A stretch of 64,000 nt of DNA from Hydractinia symbiolongicarpus (GCF_029227915.1 NC_079885.1:20161001-20225000), one strand, 5' to 3'; positions 1 to 8,881 are shown, counted from the first letter of the stretch. Numbers and translations: made by a program. The notes: generated from the sequence alone by a model not told the origin.

Positions 1-30
1 GTTTCATCTGATCGAAGTATTTGTTCATTG

Positions 31-87
<57 letters not shown>

Positions 88-104
88 AATTGCGCCACGG
101 AGAC
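31..104 (-). tRNA. tRNA-Asn: tRNA-Asn(GTT), class A consensus
   Basis: This is one of 25 copies identical to the class A consensus. On the minus strand the acceptor arms GTCTCCG and CGGGGAC pair with one G-T wobble (T4/G69), and the discriminator is G73. The D-stem GCGC/GCGC, anticodon stem TTCGG/CCGAA around loop CTGTTAA, and T-stem GGTGG/CCACC all pair. The anticodon GTT (34-36) with A37 specifies Asn. A box TGGCGCAATTGG and B box GGTTCAAGCC fit the Pol III internal promoter consensus. There is no intron and no encoded CCA. The product would deliver Asn at AAC and AAT codons. Whether it is expressed cannot be judged, because no nearby T-run terminator is present. Confidence 0.93.
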
Positions 105-106
105 AT

Positions 107-124
107 GAAACTTACTGAAGTTTC
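107..124 (-). promoter_or_regulatory. Perfect 7-bp inverted repeat directly upstream of class A tRNA
   Basis: Plus strand reads gaaactt-actg-aagtttc, a 7-bp perfect dyad with a 4-nt centre, separated from tRNA base G1 by 2 nt. It recurs at most class A copies. Copies written gaaaatt lose one pair. Upstream of class B the sequence has changed to a different, shorter palindrome (atact-ga-agtat). It could be a binding site or a leader hairpin; the function is not known. Confidence 0.6.
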
Positions 125-153
125 CCTATTTAAAAGTTGGCTTCTTTACTTTT

Positions 154-167
154 ATTTATTTTTAATA
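154..167 (-). promoter_or_regulatory. AT-rich block upstream of class A tRNA
   Basis: The minus strand reads TATTAAAAATAAAT, about 50-63 bp upstream of G1, and is repeated in most type 1 spacers. It resembles a TATA-like element but is further upstream than the roughly -30 position typical of external Pol III TATA boxes. A regulatory role is only a possibility. Confidence 0.2.
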
Positions 168-299
168 GCACATCTGATTATGCCAGTAAACATGGCTACA
201 TGAGTAACACTACCGTTGCTTTTACAGTTAACGTGACATTAGGAATAAGAGGCAGTGATAGCATTCTCTGATTCTTCTGATGGACATATTTGTTCATCG

Positions 300-373
300 C
301 CTCCCCGGGTGGTCTTGAACCACCAATCTTTCCGTTAACAGCCGAACGCGCTAACCAATTGCGGCACTAAAAC
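300..373 (-). pseudogene. pseudo-tRNA-Asn, class B1
   Basis: Class B1 (described at 837-910); acceptor 5' end further altered (G3 to T). Confidence 0.85.
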
Positions 374-375
374 AC

Positions 376-391
376 GAAACATACTGAAGTA
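376..391 (-). promoter_or_regulatory. B-class upstream palindrome atact-ga-agtat
   Basis: The class B counterpart of the A-class dyad. Relative to A, two A-to-T changes destroy the 7-bp stem in its original register, but they create a 5-bp perfect palindrome around the same centre. It sits a few bases upstream of the B pseudo-tRNA 5' end. Confidence 0.45.
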
Positions 392-473
392 TCCCTATTA
401 AATAGTTAGCTAATTCAATTTCAATGTTTTTAACACCACATCTGACTATGCAGGTAAACGTAGTTTCAAGACT

Positions 474-477
474 AAAA
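474..477 (-). terminator. First T4 run downstream of class A tRNA (568-641)
   Basis: Plus-strand aaaa inside ctaaaactacc gives TTTT on the transcribed strand, 90 nt beyond the discriminator base. It is the first T-run after class A copies. Animal Pol III terminators usually lie within a few tens of bases, so this would give an unusually long trailer. Confidence 0.3.
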
Positions 478-567
478 CTACCGTTGCTTTTAAAATTATC
501 GTGACATTAGGAATCATAAGCAGTGATAGCACTAACTGTTTCATCTGATCGAAGTATTTGTTCATTG

Positions 568-624
<57 letters not shown>

Positions 625-641
625 AATTGCGCCACGGAGAC
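568..641 (-). tRNA. tRNA-Asn: tRNA-Asn(GTT), class A consensus
   Basis: Identical to consensus; T4 run 90 nt downstream at 474-477. Confidence 0.93.
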
Positions 642-836
642 ATGAAACCTACTGAAGTTTCCCTATTTGCAAGTTGGCTCATTTACTTTCATTTATTTTT
701 AATAGCACATCTGATGATGCCAGTAAACATGGCTACAAGAGTAACACTACCGTTGCTCTTACAGTTAACGTGACATTAGGATTAAGAAGCAGTGATAGCA
801 CTCTCTGATTCTTCTGATGGTCATATTGGTTCATCG

Positions 837-838
837 CC

Positions 839-869
<31 letters not shown>

Positions 870-910
870 CGTTAACAGCCGAACGTGCTAACCAATTGCG
901 GCACGAAGAC
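837..910 (-). pseudogene. pseudo-tRNA-Asn, class B1 (type description)
   Basis: It is 74 nt and co-linear with class A. It keeps anticodon GTT and the B box GGTTCAAGCC, but has three stem mismatches shared by nearly all B1 copies: G1/G72 in the acceptor, C10/C25 in the D-stem (also removing A-box G10) and G30/G40 in the anticodon stem. A mature, chargeable tRNA is unlikely, although the intact B box could still bind TFIIIC. This copy also has A24 in the D-stem. Confidence 0.87.
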
Positions 911-1103
911 ACGAAACATACTAAAGTATCCCTATTTACTAGTTAGCTAATTCAATTTCAATGTTTTTAACACCGCATCTGACTATGCAGTAAACATAGT
1001 TTCAAGACTAAAACTACCGTTGCTTTTACAATTATCGTGACATTAGGAATCATAAGCAGTGGTAGCACTATCTGCTTTATCTGATCGAAGTATTTGTTCA
1101 TTG

Positions 1104-1117
1104 CGTCACAGGGTGGT

Positions 1118-1152
<35 letters not shown>

Positions 1153-1177
1153 TGCTAACCAATTGCGCCACGGAGAC
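1104..1177 (-). pseudogene. degenerate class A tRNA-Asn
   Basis: Acceptor mismatches C6/T67 and T4/T69 plus D-stem C11/A24; anticodon GTT kept. Confidence 0.75.
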
Positions 1178-1372
1178 ATGAAACTTACTGAAGTTTCCCT
1201 ATTTAAAAGTTGGCTTATTTACTTTCATTTATTTTTATTAGCACATCTGATGATGCCAGTAAACATGGCTACATGAGTAACACTACCGTTGCTCTTACAG
1301 TTAACGTGACATTAGGAATAAGAGGCAGTGATAGCATTCTCTGATTCTTCTGATGGACATATTTGTTCATCG

Positions 1373-1446
1373 CCTCCCCGGGTGGGCTTGAACCACCAAT
1401 CTTTCCGTTAACAGCCGAACGCGCTAACCAATTGCGGCACCAAGAC
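1373..1446 (-). pseudogene. pseudo-tRNA-Asn, class B1
   Basis: Class B1; variable-loop change (caatcttt). Confidence 0.85.
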
Positions 1447-1640
1447 ACGAAACATACTGAAGTATCCCTATTTACTAGTTAGCTAATTCAATTTCAATGT
1501 TTTTAACACCACATCTGACTATGCAGGTAAACGTAGTTTCAAGACTAAAACTACCGTTGCTTTCACAATTGTCGTGACATTAGGAATCATAAGCAGTGAT
1601 AGCACTAACTGTTTCATCTGATCGAAGTATTTGTTCATTG

Positions 1641-1650
1641 CGTCCCCGGA

Positions 1651-1697
<47 letters not shown>

Positions 1698-1714
1698 AAT
1701 TGAGCCACGGAGAC
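1641..1714 (-). tRNA. tRNA-Asn: tRNA-Asn(GTT), class A variant
   Basis: D-stem mismatch T12/C23 and T-stem wobble G50/T64; function doubtful. Confidence 0.6.
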
Positions 1715-1909
1715 ATGAAACTTACTGAAGTTTCCCTATTTACAAGTTGGCTCATTTACTTTCATTTATTTTTAATAGCACATCTGATGATGCCAGTAAA
1801 CATGGCTACAAGAGTAACACTACCGTTGCTCTTACAGTTAACGTGACATTAGGAATAAGAGGCAGTGATAGCACTCTCTGATTTTTCTGATGGACATACT
1901 TGTTCATCG

Positions 1910-1983
1910 CTTTCCCGGGTGCGCTTGAACCACCAACCTTTCCATTAACAGCCGAAAGCGCTAACCAATTGCGGCACGGAGAC
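1910..1983 (-). pseudogene. pseudo-tRNA-Asn, class B2 (type description)
   Basis: Differs from B1 by G1/A72 in place of G1/G72. Like several early B2 copies it reads gtgcgc in the T arm, so B-box base C61 is G and G53/G61 is unpaired; base 26 is T. Both internal promoter boxes are therefore damaged. Confidence 0.85.
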
Positions 1984-2177
1984 ACGAAACATACAAAAGT
2001 ATCCCTATTTACTAGTTAGCTAATTCAATTACAATTTTTTTAATACCACATCTGACTATGCAGGTAAACGTAGTTTCAAGACTAAAACTACCGTTGCTTT
2101 TACAATTATCGTGACATTAGGAATCATAAGCAGTGGTAGCACTATCTGTTTCATCTAATCGAAGTATTTGTTCATTG

Positions 2178-2178
2178 T

Positions 2179-2213
<35 letters not shown>

Positions 2214-2251
2214 CAACAGTCGAACGCGCTAACCAATTGCTCCACGGAGAC
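2178..2251 (-). pseudogene. tRNA-Asn-like, class A2
   Basis: G37 and A11/G24 of class A2, with A31/C39 mismatch and discriminator A73. Confidence 0.7.
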
Positions 2252-2445
2252 ATGAAAATTACTGAAGTTTCCCTATTTACAAGTTGGCTCAATTACTTTC
2301 ATTTATTTTAATAGCACATCTGATGATGCCAGTAAACATGGCTACAAGAGTAACACTACCGTTGCTCTTACAGTTAACATGACATTAGGAATAAGAGGCA
2401 GTGATAGCACTCTCTGATTCTTCTGATGGACATATTTGTTCATCG

Positions 2446-2519
2446 CCTCCCCGGATGGGCTTGAACCACCAACCTTTCCGTTAACAGCCGAACGCGCTAA
2501 CCAATTGCGGCACTAAGAC
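2446..2519 (-). pseudogene. pseudo-tRNA-Asn, class B1
   Basis: Class B1; T-stem wobble G50/T64. Confidence 0.85.
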
Positions 2520-2713
2520 ACGAAACATACTGAAGTATCCCTATTTACTAGTTAGCTAATACAATTTCAATGTTTTTAACACCACATCTGACTATGCAGG
2601 TAAACGTAGTTTCAAGACTAAAACTACCGTTGCTTTTACAGTTATCGTGACATTAGGAATCATAAGCAGTGGTAGTACTATCTGTTTCATCTGATCGAAG
2701 TATTTGTTCATTG

Positions 2714-2770
<57 letters not shown>

Positions 2771-2787
2771 AATTGCGCCACGGAGAC
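2714..2787 (-). tRNA. tRNA-Asn: tRNA-Asn(GTT), class A consensus
   Basis: Identical to consensus. Confidence 0.93.
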
Positions 2788-2982
2788 ATGAAACTTACTG
2801 AAGTTTCCCTATTTACAAGTTGGCTCATTTACTTTCATTTATTTTTAATAGCACATCTGATGATGCCAGTAAACATGGCTACAACAGTAACACTACCGTT
2901 GCTCTTACAGTTAACGTGACATTAGGAATAAGAGGCAGTGATAGCACTCTATGATTTTTCTGATGGACATACTTGTTCATCC

Positions 2983-3056
2983 CTTCCCTGGATGCGCTTG
3001 AATCATCAACCTTTCCGTTAACAGCCGAAAGCGCTAACCAATTGCGACACGGAGAC
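2983..3056 (-). pseudogene. pseudo-tRNA-Asn, class B2
   Basis: Class B2 with C61 lost and further T-arm changes (gaatcatc). Confidence 0.85.
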
Positions 3057-3249
3057 ACGAAACATACTGAAGTATCCCTATTTACTAGTTAGCTAATTCA
3101 ATTTCAATGTTTTTAACACCACATCTGACTATGCAGGTAAACGTACTTTCAAGACTAAAACTACCGTTGCTTTTACAATTATCGTGACATTAGGAATCAT
3201 AAGCAGTGGTAGCACTATCTGTTTCATCTGATCGAAGTATTTGTCATTG

Positions 3250-3254
3250 CGTCT

Positions 3255-3285
<31 letters not shown>

Positions 3286-3323
3286 CAACAGCTGAACGCG
3301 CTAACCAATTGCTCCACGGAGAC
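3250..3323 (-). pseudogene. tRNA-Asn-like, class A2
   Basis: G37, A11/G24, A30/C40 and an acceptor 3' change; one base missing in the adjacent flank (ttgtcattg). Confidence 0.7.
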
Positions 3324-3517
3324 ATGAAAATTACTGAAGTTTCCCTATTTACAAGTTGGCTCAATTACTTTCATTTATTTTAATAGCACATCTGATGATG
3401 CCAGTAAACATGGCTACAAGAGTAACACTACCGTTGCTCTTACAGTTAACGTGATATTGGGAATAAGAGGCAGTGATAGCACTCTCTGATTCTTCTGGTG
3501 GACATATTTGTTCATCG

Positions 3518-3519
3518 CC

Positions 3520-3550
<31 letters not shown>

Positions 3551-3591
3551 TGTTAACAGCCGAACGCGCTAACCAATTGCGACACTAAGAC
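3518..3591 (-). pseudogene. pseudo-tRNA-Asn, class B1
   Basis: Class B1 with base 40 A rather than G. Confidence 0.83.
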
Positions 3592-3785
3592 ACGAAACAT
3601 ACTGATGTATCCCTATTTACTAGTTAGCTAATTCAATTTCAATGTTTTTAACACCACATCTGACTATGCAGGTAAACGTAGTTTCAAGACTAAAACTACC
3701 GTTGCCTTTACAATTATCGTGACATTAGGAATCATAAGCAGTGGTAGCACTAACTTTTTCACCTGATCGAAGTATTTGTTCATTG

Positions 3786-3797
3786 CGTCCCCGGGTA

Positions 3798-3842
<45 letters not shown>

Positions 3843-3859
3843 AATTGCGCCACGGAGAC
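3786..3859 (-). tRNA. tRNA-Asn: tRNA-Asn(GTT), class A
   Basis: Single change, T-stem wobble G52/T62; otherwise consensus. Confidence 0.88.
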
Positions 3860-4054
3860 ATGAAACTTACTGAAGTTTCCCTATTTACAAGTTGGCTCAT
3901 TTACTTTCATTTATTTTTAATAGCACATCTGATGATGCCAGTAAACATGGCTACAAGAGTAACACTACCGTTGCTCTTACAGTTAACGTGACATTAGGAA
4001 TAAGAGGCAGTGATAGCACTCTCTGATTCTTCTGATGGACATATTTGTTCATCG

Positions 4055-4129
4055 CCTCCCCGGGTGGGCTTAAAACAACCAACCCTTCCGTTAACAGCCG
4101 AACGCGCTAACCAATTGCGGCACGAAGAC
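4055..4129 (-). pseudogene. pseudo-tRNA-Asn, class B1
   Basis: 75 nt: one inserted base and a scrambled T arm (ttaaaacaacc). Confidence 0.83.
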
Positions 4130-4322
4130 ACGAAATATACTAAAGTATCCCTATTTACTAGTTAGCTAATTCAATTTCAATGTTTTTAACACCACATCTG
4201 ACTATGCAGTAAACGTAGTTTCAAGACTAAAACTACCGTTGCTTTTACAATTATCGCGACATTAGGAATCATAAGCAGTGGTAGCACTATCTGTTTCATC
4301 TGATCGAAGAGTTTGTTCATTG

Positions 4323-4324
4323 CA

Positions 4325-4379
<55 letters not shown>

Positions 4380-4396
4380 AATTGCGCCACGGAGAC
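4323..4396 (-). tRNA. tRNA-Asn: tRNA-Asn(GTT), class A
   Basis: Single change, G1/T72 wobble at the acceptor end. Confidence 0.85.
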
Positions 4397-4591
4397 ATGA
4401 AACTTACTGAAGTTTCCCTATTTACAAGTTGGCTCATTTACTTTCATTTATTTTTAATAGCACATCTGATGATGCCAGTAAACATGGCTACAACAGTAAC
4501 ACTACCGTTGCTCTTACAGTTAACGTGACATTAGGAATAAGAGGCAGTTATAGCACTCTCTGATTTCTCTGATGGACATACTTGTTCATCG

Positions 4592-4604
4592 CTTCCCCGG
4601 GTGC

Positions 4605-4636
<32 letters not shown>

Positions 4637-4665
4637 TACGCGCTAACCAATTGCGCCACGGAGAC
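4592..4665 (-). pseudogene. tRNA-Asn-like hybrid, class AB
   Basis: B2 3' end and T arm (A72, C61 lost) joined to an A anticodon and D arm; A28 also changed the stem. It shifts the dimer phase of the array. Confidence 0.75.
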
Positions 4666-4860
4666 CGGAAACTTACGGAAGTTTCCCTAATTACAAGTTG
4701 GCTCATTTACTTTCATTTATTTTTAATAGCACATCTGATGATGCCAGTAAACATGGCTACAAGAGTAACACTACCGTTGCTCTTACAGTTAACGTGACAT
4801 TAGGAATAAGAGGCAGTGATAGCACTCTCTGATTCTTCTGATGGACATATTTGTTCATCG

Positions 4861-4862
4861 CC

Positions 4863-4893
<31 letters not shown>

Positions 4894-4934
4894 CGTTAAC
4901 AGCTGAACGCGCCAACCAATTGTGGCACGAAGAC
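4861..4934 (-). pseudogene. pseudo-tRNA-Asn, class B1
   Basis: Class B1; A30 and D-arm changes (tgtggc). Confidence 0.85.
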
Positions 4935-5127
4935 ACGAAACATACTGAAGTATCCCTATTTACTAGTTAGCTAATTCAATTTCAATGTTTTTAACACCAC
5001 ATCTGACTATGCAGTAAACGTAGTTTCAAGACTAAATCTACCGTTGATTTTACAATTATCGTGACATTAGGAATCATAAGCAGTGGTAGCACTATCTGTT
5101 TCATCTGATCGAAGTATTTGTTCATTG

Positions 5128-5170
<43 letters not shown>

Positions 5171-5201
5171 TGAACGCGCTAACCAATTGCTCCACGGAGA
5201 C
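5128..5201 (-). pseudogene. tRNA-Asn-like, A/A2 intermediate
   Basis: A37 kept, but A30/C40 and A11/G24 mismatches present. Confidence 0.65.
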
Positions 5202-5396
5202 ATGAAAATTACTGAAGTTTCCCTATTTACAAGTTGGCTCAATTACTTTCATTTATTTTTAATAGCACATCTGATGATGCCAGTAAACATGGCTACAACA
5301 GTAACACTACCGTTGCTCTTACAGTTAACGTGACATTAGGAATAAGAGGCAATGATAGCACTCTCTGATTTTTCTGATGGACATACTTGTTCATCG

Positions 5397-5398
5397 CT

Positions 5399-5453
<55 letters not shown>

Positions 5454-5470
5454 AATTGCGCCACGGAGAC
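5397..5470 (-). tRNA. tRNA-Asn: tRNA-Asn(GTT)-like hybrid, class AB (type description)
   Basis: The class A body is intact (D, anticodon and T arms all pair, both promoter boxes kept), but the 3' end and downstream spacer are B2, giving a terminal G1/A72 mismatch. It arose by a crossover inside the tRNA segment between an A and a B2 unit. The unpaired first acceptor position makes normal processing and charging uncertain. Confidence 0.6.
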
Positions 5471-5665
5471 ATGAAACTTACTGAACTTTCCCTATTTACA
5501 AGTTGACTCATTTACTTTCGTTTATTTTTAATAGCACATCTGATGATGCCAGTAAACATGGCTACAACAGTAACACTACCGTTGCTCTTACAGTTAACGT
5601 GACATTAGGAATAAGAGGCAGTGATAGCACTTTCTGATTCTTCTGATGGACATATTTGTTCATCG

Positions 5666-5667
5666 CC

Positions 5668-5698
<31 letters not shown>

Positions 5699-5739
5699 CG
5701 TTAACAGCCGAACGCGCTAATCAATTGCGGCACGAAGAC
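5666..5739 (-). pseudogene. pseudo-tRNA-Asn, class B1
   Basis: Class B1; D-loop G19 or G18 changed (aatcaatt). Confidence 0.85.
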
Positions 5740-5932
5740 TCGAAACATACTGAAGTATCCCTATTTACTAGTTAGCTAATTCAATTTCAATGTTTTTAAC
5801 ACCATATCTGACTATGCAGTAAACGTAGTTTCAAGACTAAAACTACCGTTGCTTTTACAATTATTGCGACATTAGGAATCATAAGCAGTGGTAGCACTAT
5901 CTGTTTCATCTAATCGAAGAGTTTGTTCATTG

Positions 5933-6006
5933 CGTCCCCGGGTGGGCTTGACCCACCCACATTTCGGTTAACAGCCGAACGCGCTAACCAATTGCGCCAC
6001 GGAGAC
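5933..6006 (-). pseudogene. class A copy with broken B box
   Basis: T54 is G and the T-stem/variable region is changed (gacccacccacat); other arms intact. Confidence 0.65.
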
Positions 6007-6201
6007 ATGAAATTTACTGAAGTTTACCTATTTACAAGTTGGCTCATTTACTTTCATTAATTTTTAATAGCACATCTGATGATGCCAGTAAACATGGCTA
6101 CAAGAGTAACACTACCGTTGCTTTTACAGTTAACGTGACATTAGGAATAAGAGGCAGTGATAGCACTCTCTGATTTTTCTGATGGACATACTTGTTCATC
6201 G

Positions 6202-6274
6202 CTTCCCCGGGTGCGCTTGAACCACCAACCTTTCCGTTAACAGCCGAAAGCGCTAACCAATTGCGCACGGAGAC
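6202..6274 (-). pseudogene. pseudo-tRNA-Asn, class B2, 73 nt
   Basis: C61 lost and one base missing in the D-arm junction (gcgcacgg). Confidence 0.85.
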
Positions 6275-6468
6275 ACGAAACATACTGAAGTATCCCTATT
6301 TACTAGTTATCTAATTCAATTTCAATGTTTTTAACACCACATCTGACTATGCAGGTAAACGTAGTTTCAAGACTAAAACTACCGTTGCTTTTACAATTAT
6401 CGTGACATTAGGAATCATAAGCAGTGGTAGCACTATCTGTTTCATCTGATCGAAGTATTTGTTCATTG

Positions 6469-6542
6469 CGTCCCGGGGTGGGCTTGAACCACCAACCTTT
6501 CGGTCAACAGCCGAAGGCGCTAACCAATTGCTCCACGGAGAC
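6469..6542 (-). pseudogene. tRNA-Asn-like, class A2
   Basis: G37, A11/G24, acceptor C6/C67, base 26 changed. Upstream flank switches to the B type near 6,560. Confidence 0.7.
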
Positions 6543-6736
6543 ATGAAAATTGCTAAAGTTTCCCTATTTACTAGTTAGCTAATTCAATTTCAATGTTTTT
6601 AACACCACATCTGACTATGCAGGTAAACGTAGTTTCAAGACTAAAACTACCGTTGCTTTTACAGTTATCGTGACATTAGGAATCATAAGCAGTGGTAGCA
6701 CTATCTGTTTCATCTGATCGAAGTATTTGTTCATTG

Positions 6737-6793
<57 letters not shown>

Positions 6794-6810
6794 AATTGCG
6801 CCACGGAGAC
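6737..6810 (-). tRNA. tRNA-Asn: tRNA-Asn(GTT), class A consensus
   Basis: Identical to consensus; directly follows an A2 unit without an intervening B. Confidence 0.93.
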
Positions 6811-7005
6811 ATGAAACTTACGGAAGTTTCCCTAATTACAAGTTGGCTCATTTACTTTCATTTATTTTTATTAGCACATCTGATGATGCCAGTAAACATG
6901 GCTACAACAGTAACACTACCGTTGCTCTTACAGTTAACGTGACATTAGGAATAAGAGGCAATGATAGCACTCTCTCATTTTTCTGATGGACATACTTGTT
7001 CATCG

Positions 7006-7007
7006 CT

Positions 7008-7062
<55 letters not shown>

Positions 7063-7078
7063 AATTGCGCACGGAGAC
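7006..7078 (-). pseudogene. hybrid class AB, 73 nt
   Basis: A body with B2 3' end, one base missing (gcgcacgg) and B-type 5' flank. Confidence 0.7.
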
Positions 7079-7272
7079 ACGAAACATACTGAAGTATCCC
7101 TATTTACTAGTTATCTAATTCAATTTCAATGTTTTTAACACCACATTTGACTATGCAGGTAAACGTAGTTTCAAGACTAAAACTACCGTTGCTTTTACAA
7201 TTATCGTGACATTAGGAATCATAAGCAGTGGTAGCACTATCTGTTTCATCTGATCGAAGTATTTGTTCATAG

Positions 7273-7346
7273 CGTCCCGGGGTGGGCTTGAACCACCAAC
7301 CTTTCGGTCAACAGCCGAAGGCGCTAACCAATTGCTCCACGGAGAC
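7273..7346 (-). pseudogene. tRNA-Asn-like, class A2
   Basis: Copy of 6,469-6,542 at +804 bp. Confidence 0.7.
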
Positions 7347-7540
7347 ATGAAAATTACTAAAGTTTCCCTATTTACTAGTTAGCTAATTCAATTTCAATGT
7401 TTTTAACACCACATCTGACTATGCAGGTAAACGTAGTTTCAAGACTAAAACTACCGTTGCTTTTACAGTTATCGTGACATTAGGAATCATAAGCAGTGGT
7501 AGCACTATCTGTTTCATCTGATCGAAGTATTTGTTCATTG

Positions 7541-7597
<57 letters not shown>

Positions 7598-7614
7598 AAT
7601 TGCGCCACGGAGAC
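7541..7614 (-). tRNA. tRNA-Asn: tRNA-Asn(GTT), class A consensus
   Basis: Identical to consensus. Confidence 0.93.
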
Positions 7615-7809
7615 ATGAAAGTTACGGAAGTTTCCCTAATTACAAGTTGGCTCATTTACTTTCATTTATTTTTATTAGCACATCTGATGATGCCAGTAAA
7701 CATGGCTACAACAGTAACACTACCGTTGCTCTTACAGTTAACGTGACATTAGGAATAAGAGGCAATGATAGCACTCTCTCATTTTTCTGATGGACATACT
7801 TGTTCATCG

Positions 7810-7811
7810 CT

Positions 7812-7858
<47 letters not shown>

Positions 7859-7883
7859 TGCTAACCAATTGCGCCACGGAGAC
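7810..7883 (-). tRNA. tRNA-Asn: tRNA-Asn(GTT)-like hybrid, class AB
   Basis: G1/A72 plus D-stem C11/A24. Confidence 0.5.
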
Positions 7884-8078
7884 ATGAAACTTACCGAAGT
7901 TTCCCTATTTACAAGTTGGCTCATTTACTTTCGTTTATTTTTAATAGCACATCTGATGATGCCTGTAAACATGGCTACAACAGTAACACTACCTTTGCTC
8001 TTACAGTTAACGTGACATTAGGAATAAGAGGCAGTGATAGCACTTTCTGATTCTTCTGATGGACATATTTGTTCATCG

Positions 8079-8080
8079 CC

Positions 8081-8111
<31 letters not shown>

Positions 8112-8152
8112 CGTTAACAGCCGAACGCGCTAATCAATTGCGGCACGAAGAC
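8079..8152 (-). pseudogene. pseudo-tRNA-Asn, class B1
   Basis: Class B1; same D-loop change as 5,666. Confidence 0.85.
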
Positions 8153-8345
8153 ACGAAACATACTGAAGTATCCCTATTTACTAGTTAGCTATATCAATTT
8201 CAATGTTTTTAACACCATATCTGACTATGCAGTAAACGTAGTTTCAAGACTAAAACTACCGTTGCTTTTACAATTATTGCGACATTAGGAATCATAAGCA
8301 GTGGTAGCACTATCTGTTTCATCTAATCGAAGAGTTTGTTCATTG

Positions 8346-8419
8346 CGTCCCCGGGTGGGCTTGACCCACCCACATTTCGGTTAACAGCCGAACGCGCTAA
8401 CCAATTGCGCCACGGAGAC
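8346..8419 (-). pseudogene. class A copy with broken B box
   Basis: Same T-arm variant as 5,933-6,006. Confidence 0.65.
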
Positions 8420-8614
8420 ATGAAACTTACTGAAGTTTACCTATTTACAAGTTGGCTCATTTACTTTCATTAATTTTTAATAGCACATCTGATGATGCCA
8501 GTAAACATGGCTACAAGAGTAACACTACCGTTGCTTTTACAGTTAACGTGACATTAGGAATAAGAGGCAGTGATAGCACTCTCTGATTTTTCTGATGGAC
8601 ATACTTGTTCATCG

Positions 8615-8687
8615 CTTCCCCGGGTGCGCTTGAACCACCAACCTTTCCGTTAACAGCCGAAAGCGCTAACCAATTGCGCACGCAGAC
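8615..8687 (-). pseudogene. pseudo-tRNA-Asn, class B2, 73 nt
   Basis: As 6,202-6,274 with one more acceptor change (cgcagac). Confidence 0.85.
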
Positions 8688-8881
8688 ACGAAACATACTG
8701 AAGTATCCCTATTTACTAGTTATCTAATTCAATTTCAATGTTTTTAACACCACATCTGACTATGCAGGTAAACGTAGTTTCAAGACTAAAACTACCGTTG
8801 CTTTTACAATTATCGTGACATTAGGAATCATAAGCAGTGGTAGCACTATCTGTTTCATCTGATCGAAGTATTTGTTCATTG

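Larger units (their letters stand above)
105..299. repeat. Spacer type 1: 5' flank of A, 3' flank of B
   Basis: On the minus strand this is downstream of the B pseudo-tRNA and upstream of the A tRNA. It holds the dyad next to A and an AT-rich block about 50-63 bp upstream of A. Most copies of this spacer contain no run of four T on the transcribed minus strand; this one has a single AAAA on the plus strand within ttaaaag. No gene seen. Confidence 0.85.
31..566 (-). repeat. Representative A-B dimer unit
   Basis: A tRNA (31-104), spacer (105-299), B pseudo-tRNA (300-373), spacer (374-567). The two spacers are homologous: both contain the 11-base stretch ctaccgttgct, a copy of gtgacattaggaat, and cacatctga in the same order. 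They differ throughout, which points to an old monomer duplication followed by amplification of the dimer. Confidence 0.9.
374..567. repeat. Spacer type 2: 5' flank of B, 3' flank of A
   Basis: On the minus strand this is downstream of the A tRNA and upstream of the B pseudo-tRNA. It carries the only recurrent T4 run in the A trailer, the complement of ctaaaactacc. In many copies between 5 and 24 kb this reads ctaaatctacc and the T4 is gone. No gene seen. Confidence 0.85.

Noticed and set aside
154-167. TATA box as a confident Pol III upstream promoter
   Set aside because: AT-rich and repeated, but about 50-63 bp upstream rather than near -30; kept only as a low-confidence feature.
446-682. 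Recurrent minus-strand ORFs containing SPWRNWLARSAVNRKVGGS
   Set aside because: They are the sense-strand translation of the tRNA gene into its trailer. The start codon overlaps tRNA base G1 by coincidence.
558-773. Recurrent plus-strand 60-122 codon ORFs containing GLEPPTFRLTAERANQLRHG
   Set aside because: They are the antisense translation of the tRNA-Asn segment plus spacer. They recur with the repeat, often lack an ATG, and tolerate frameshifts between copies. Similar spurious peptides appear wherever tRNA-Asn is translated.
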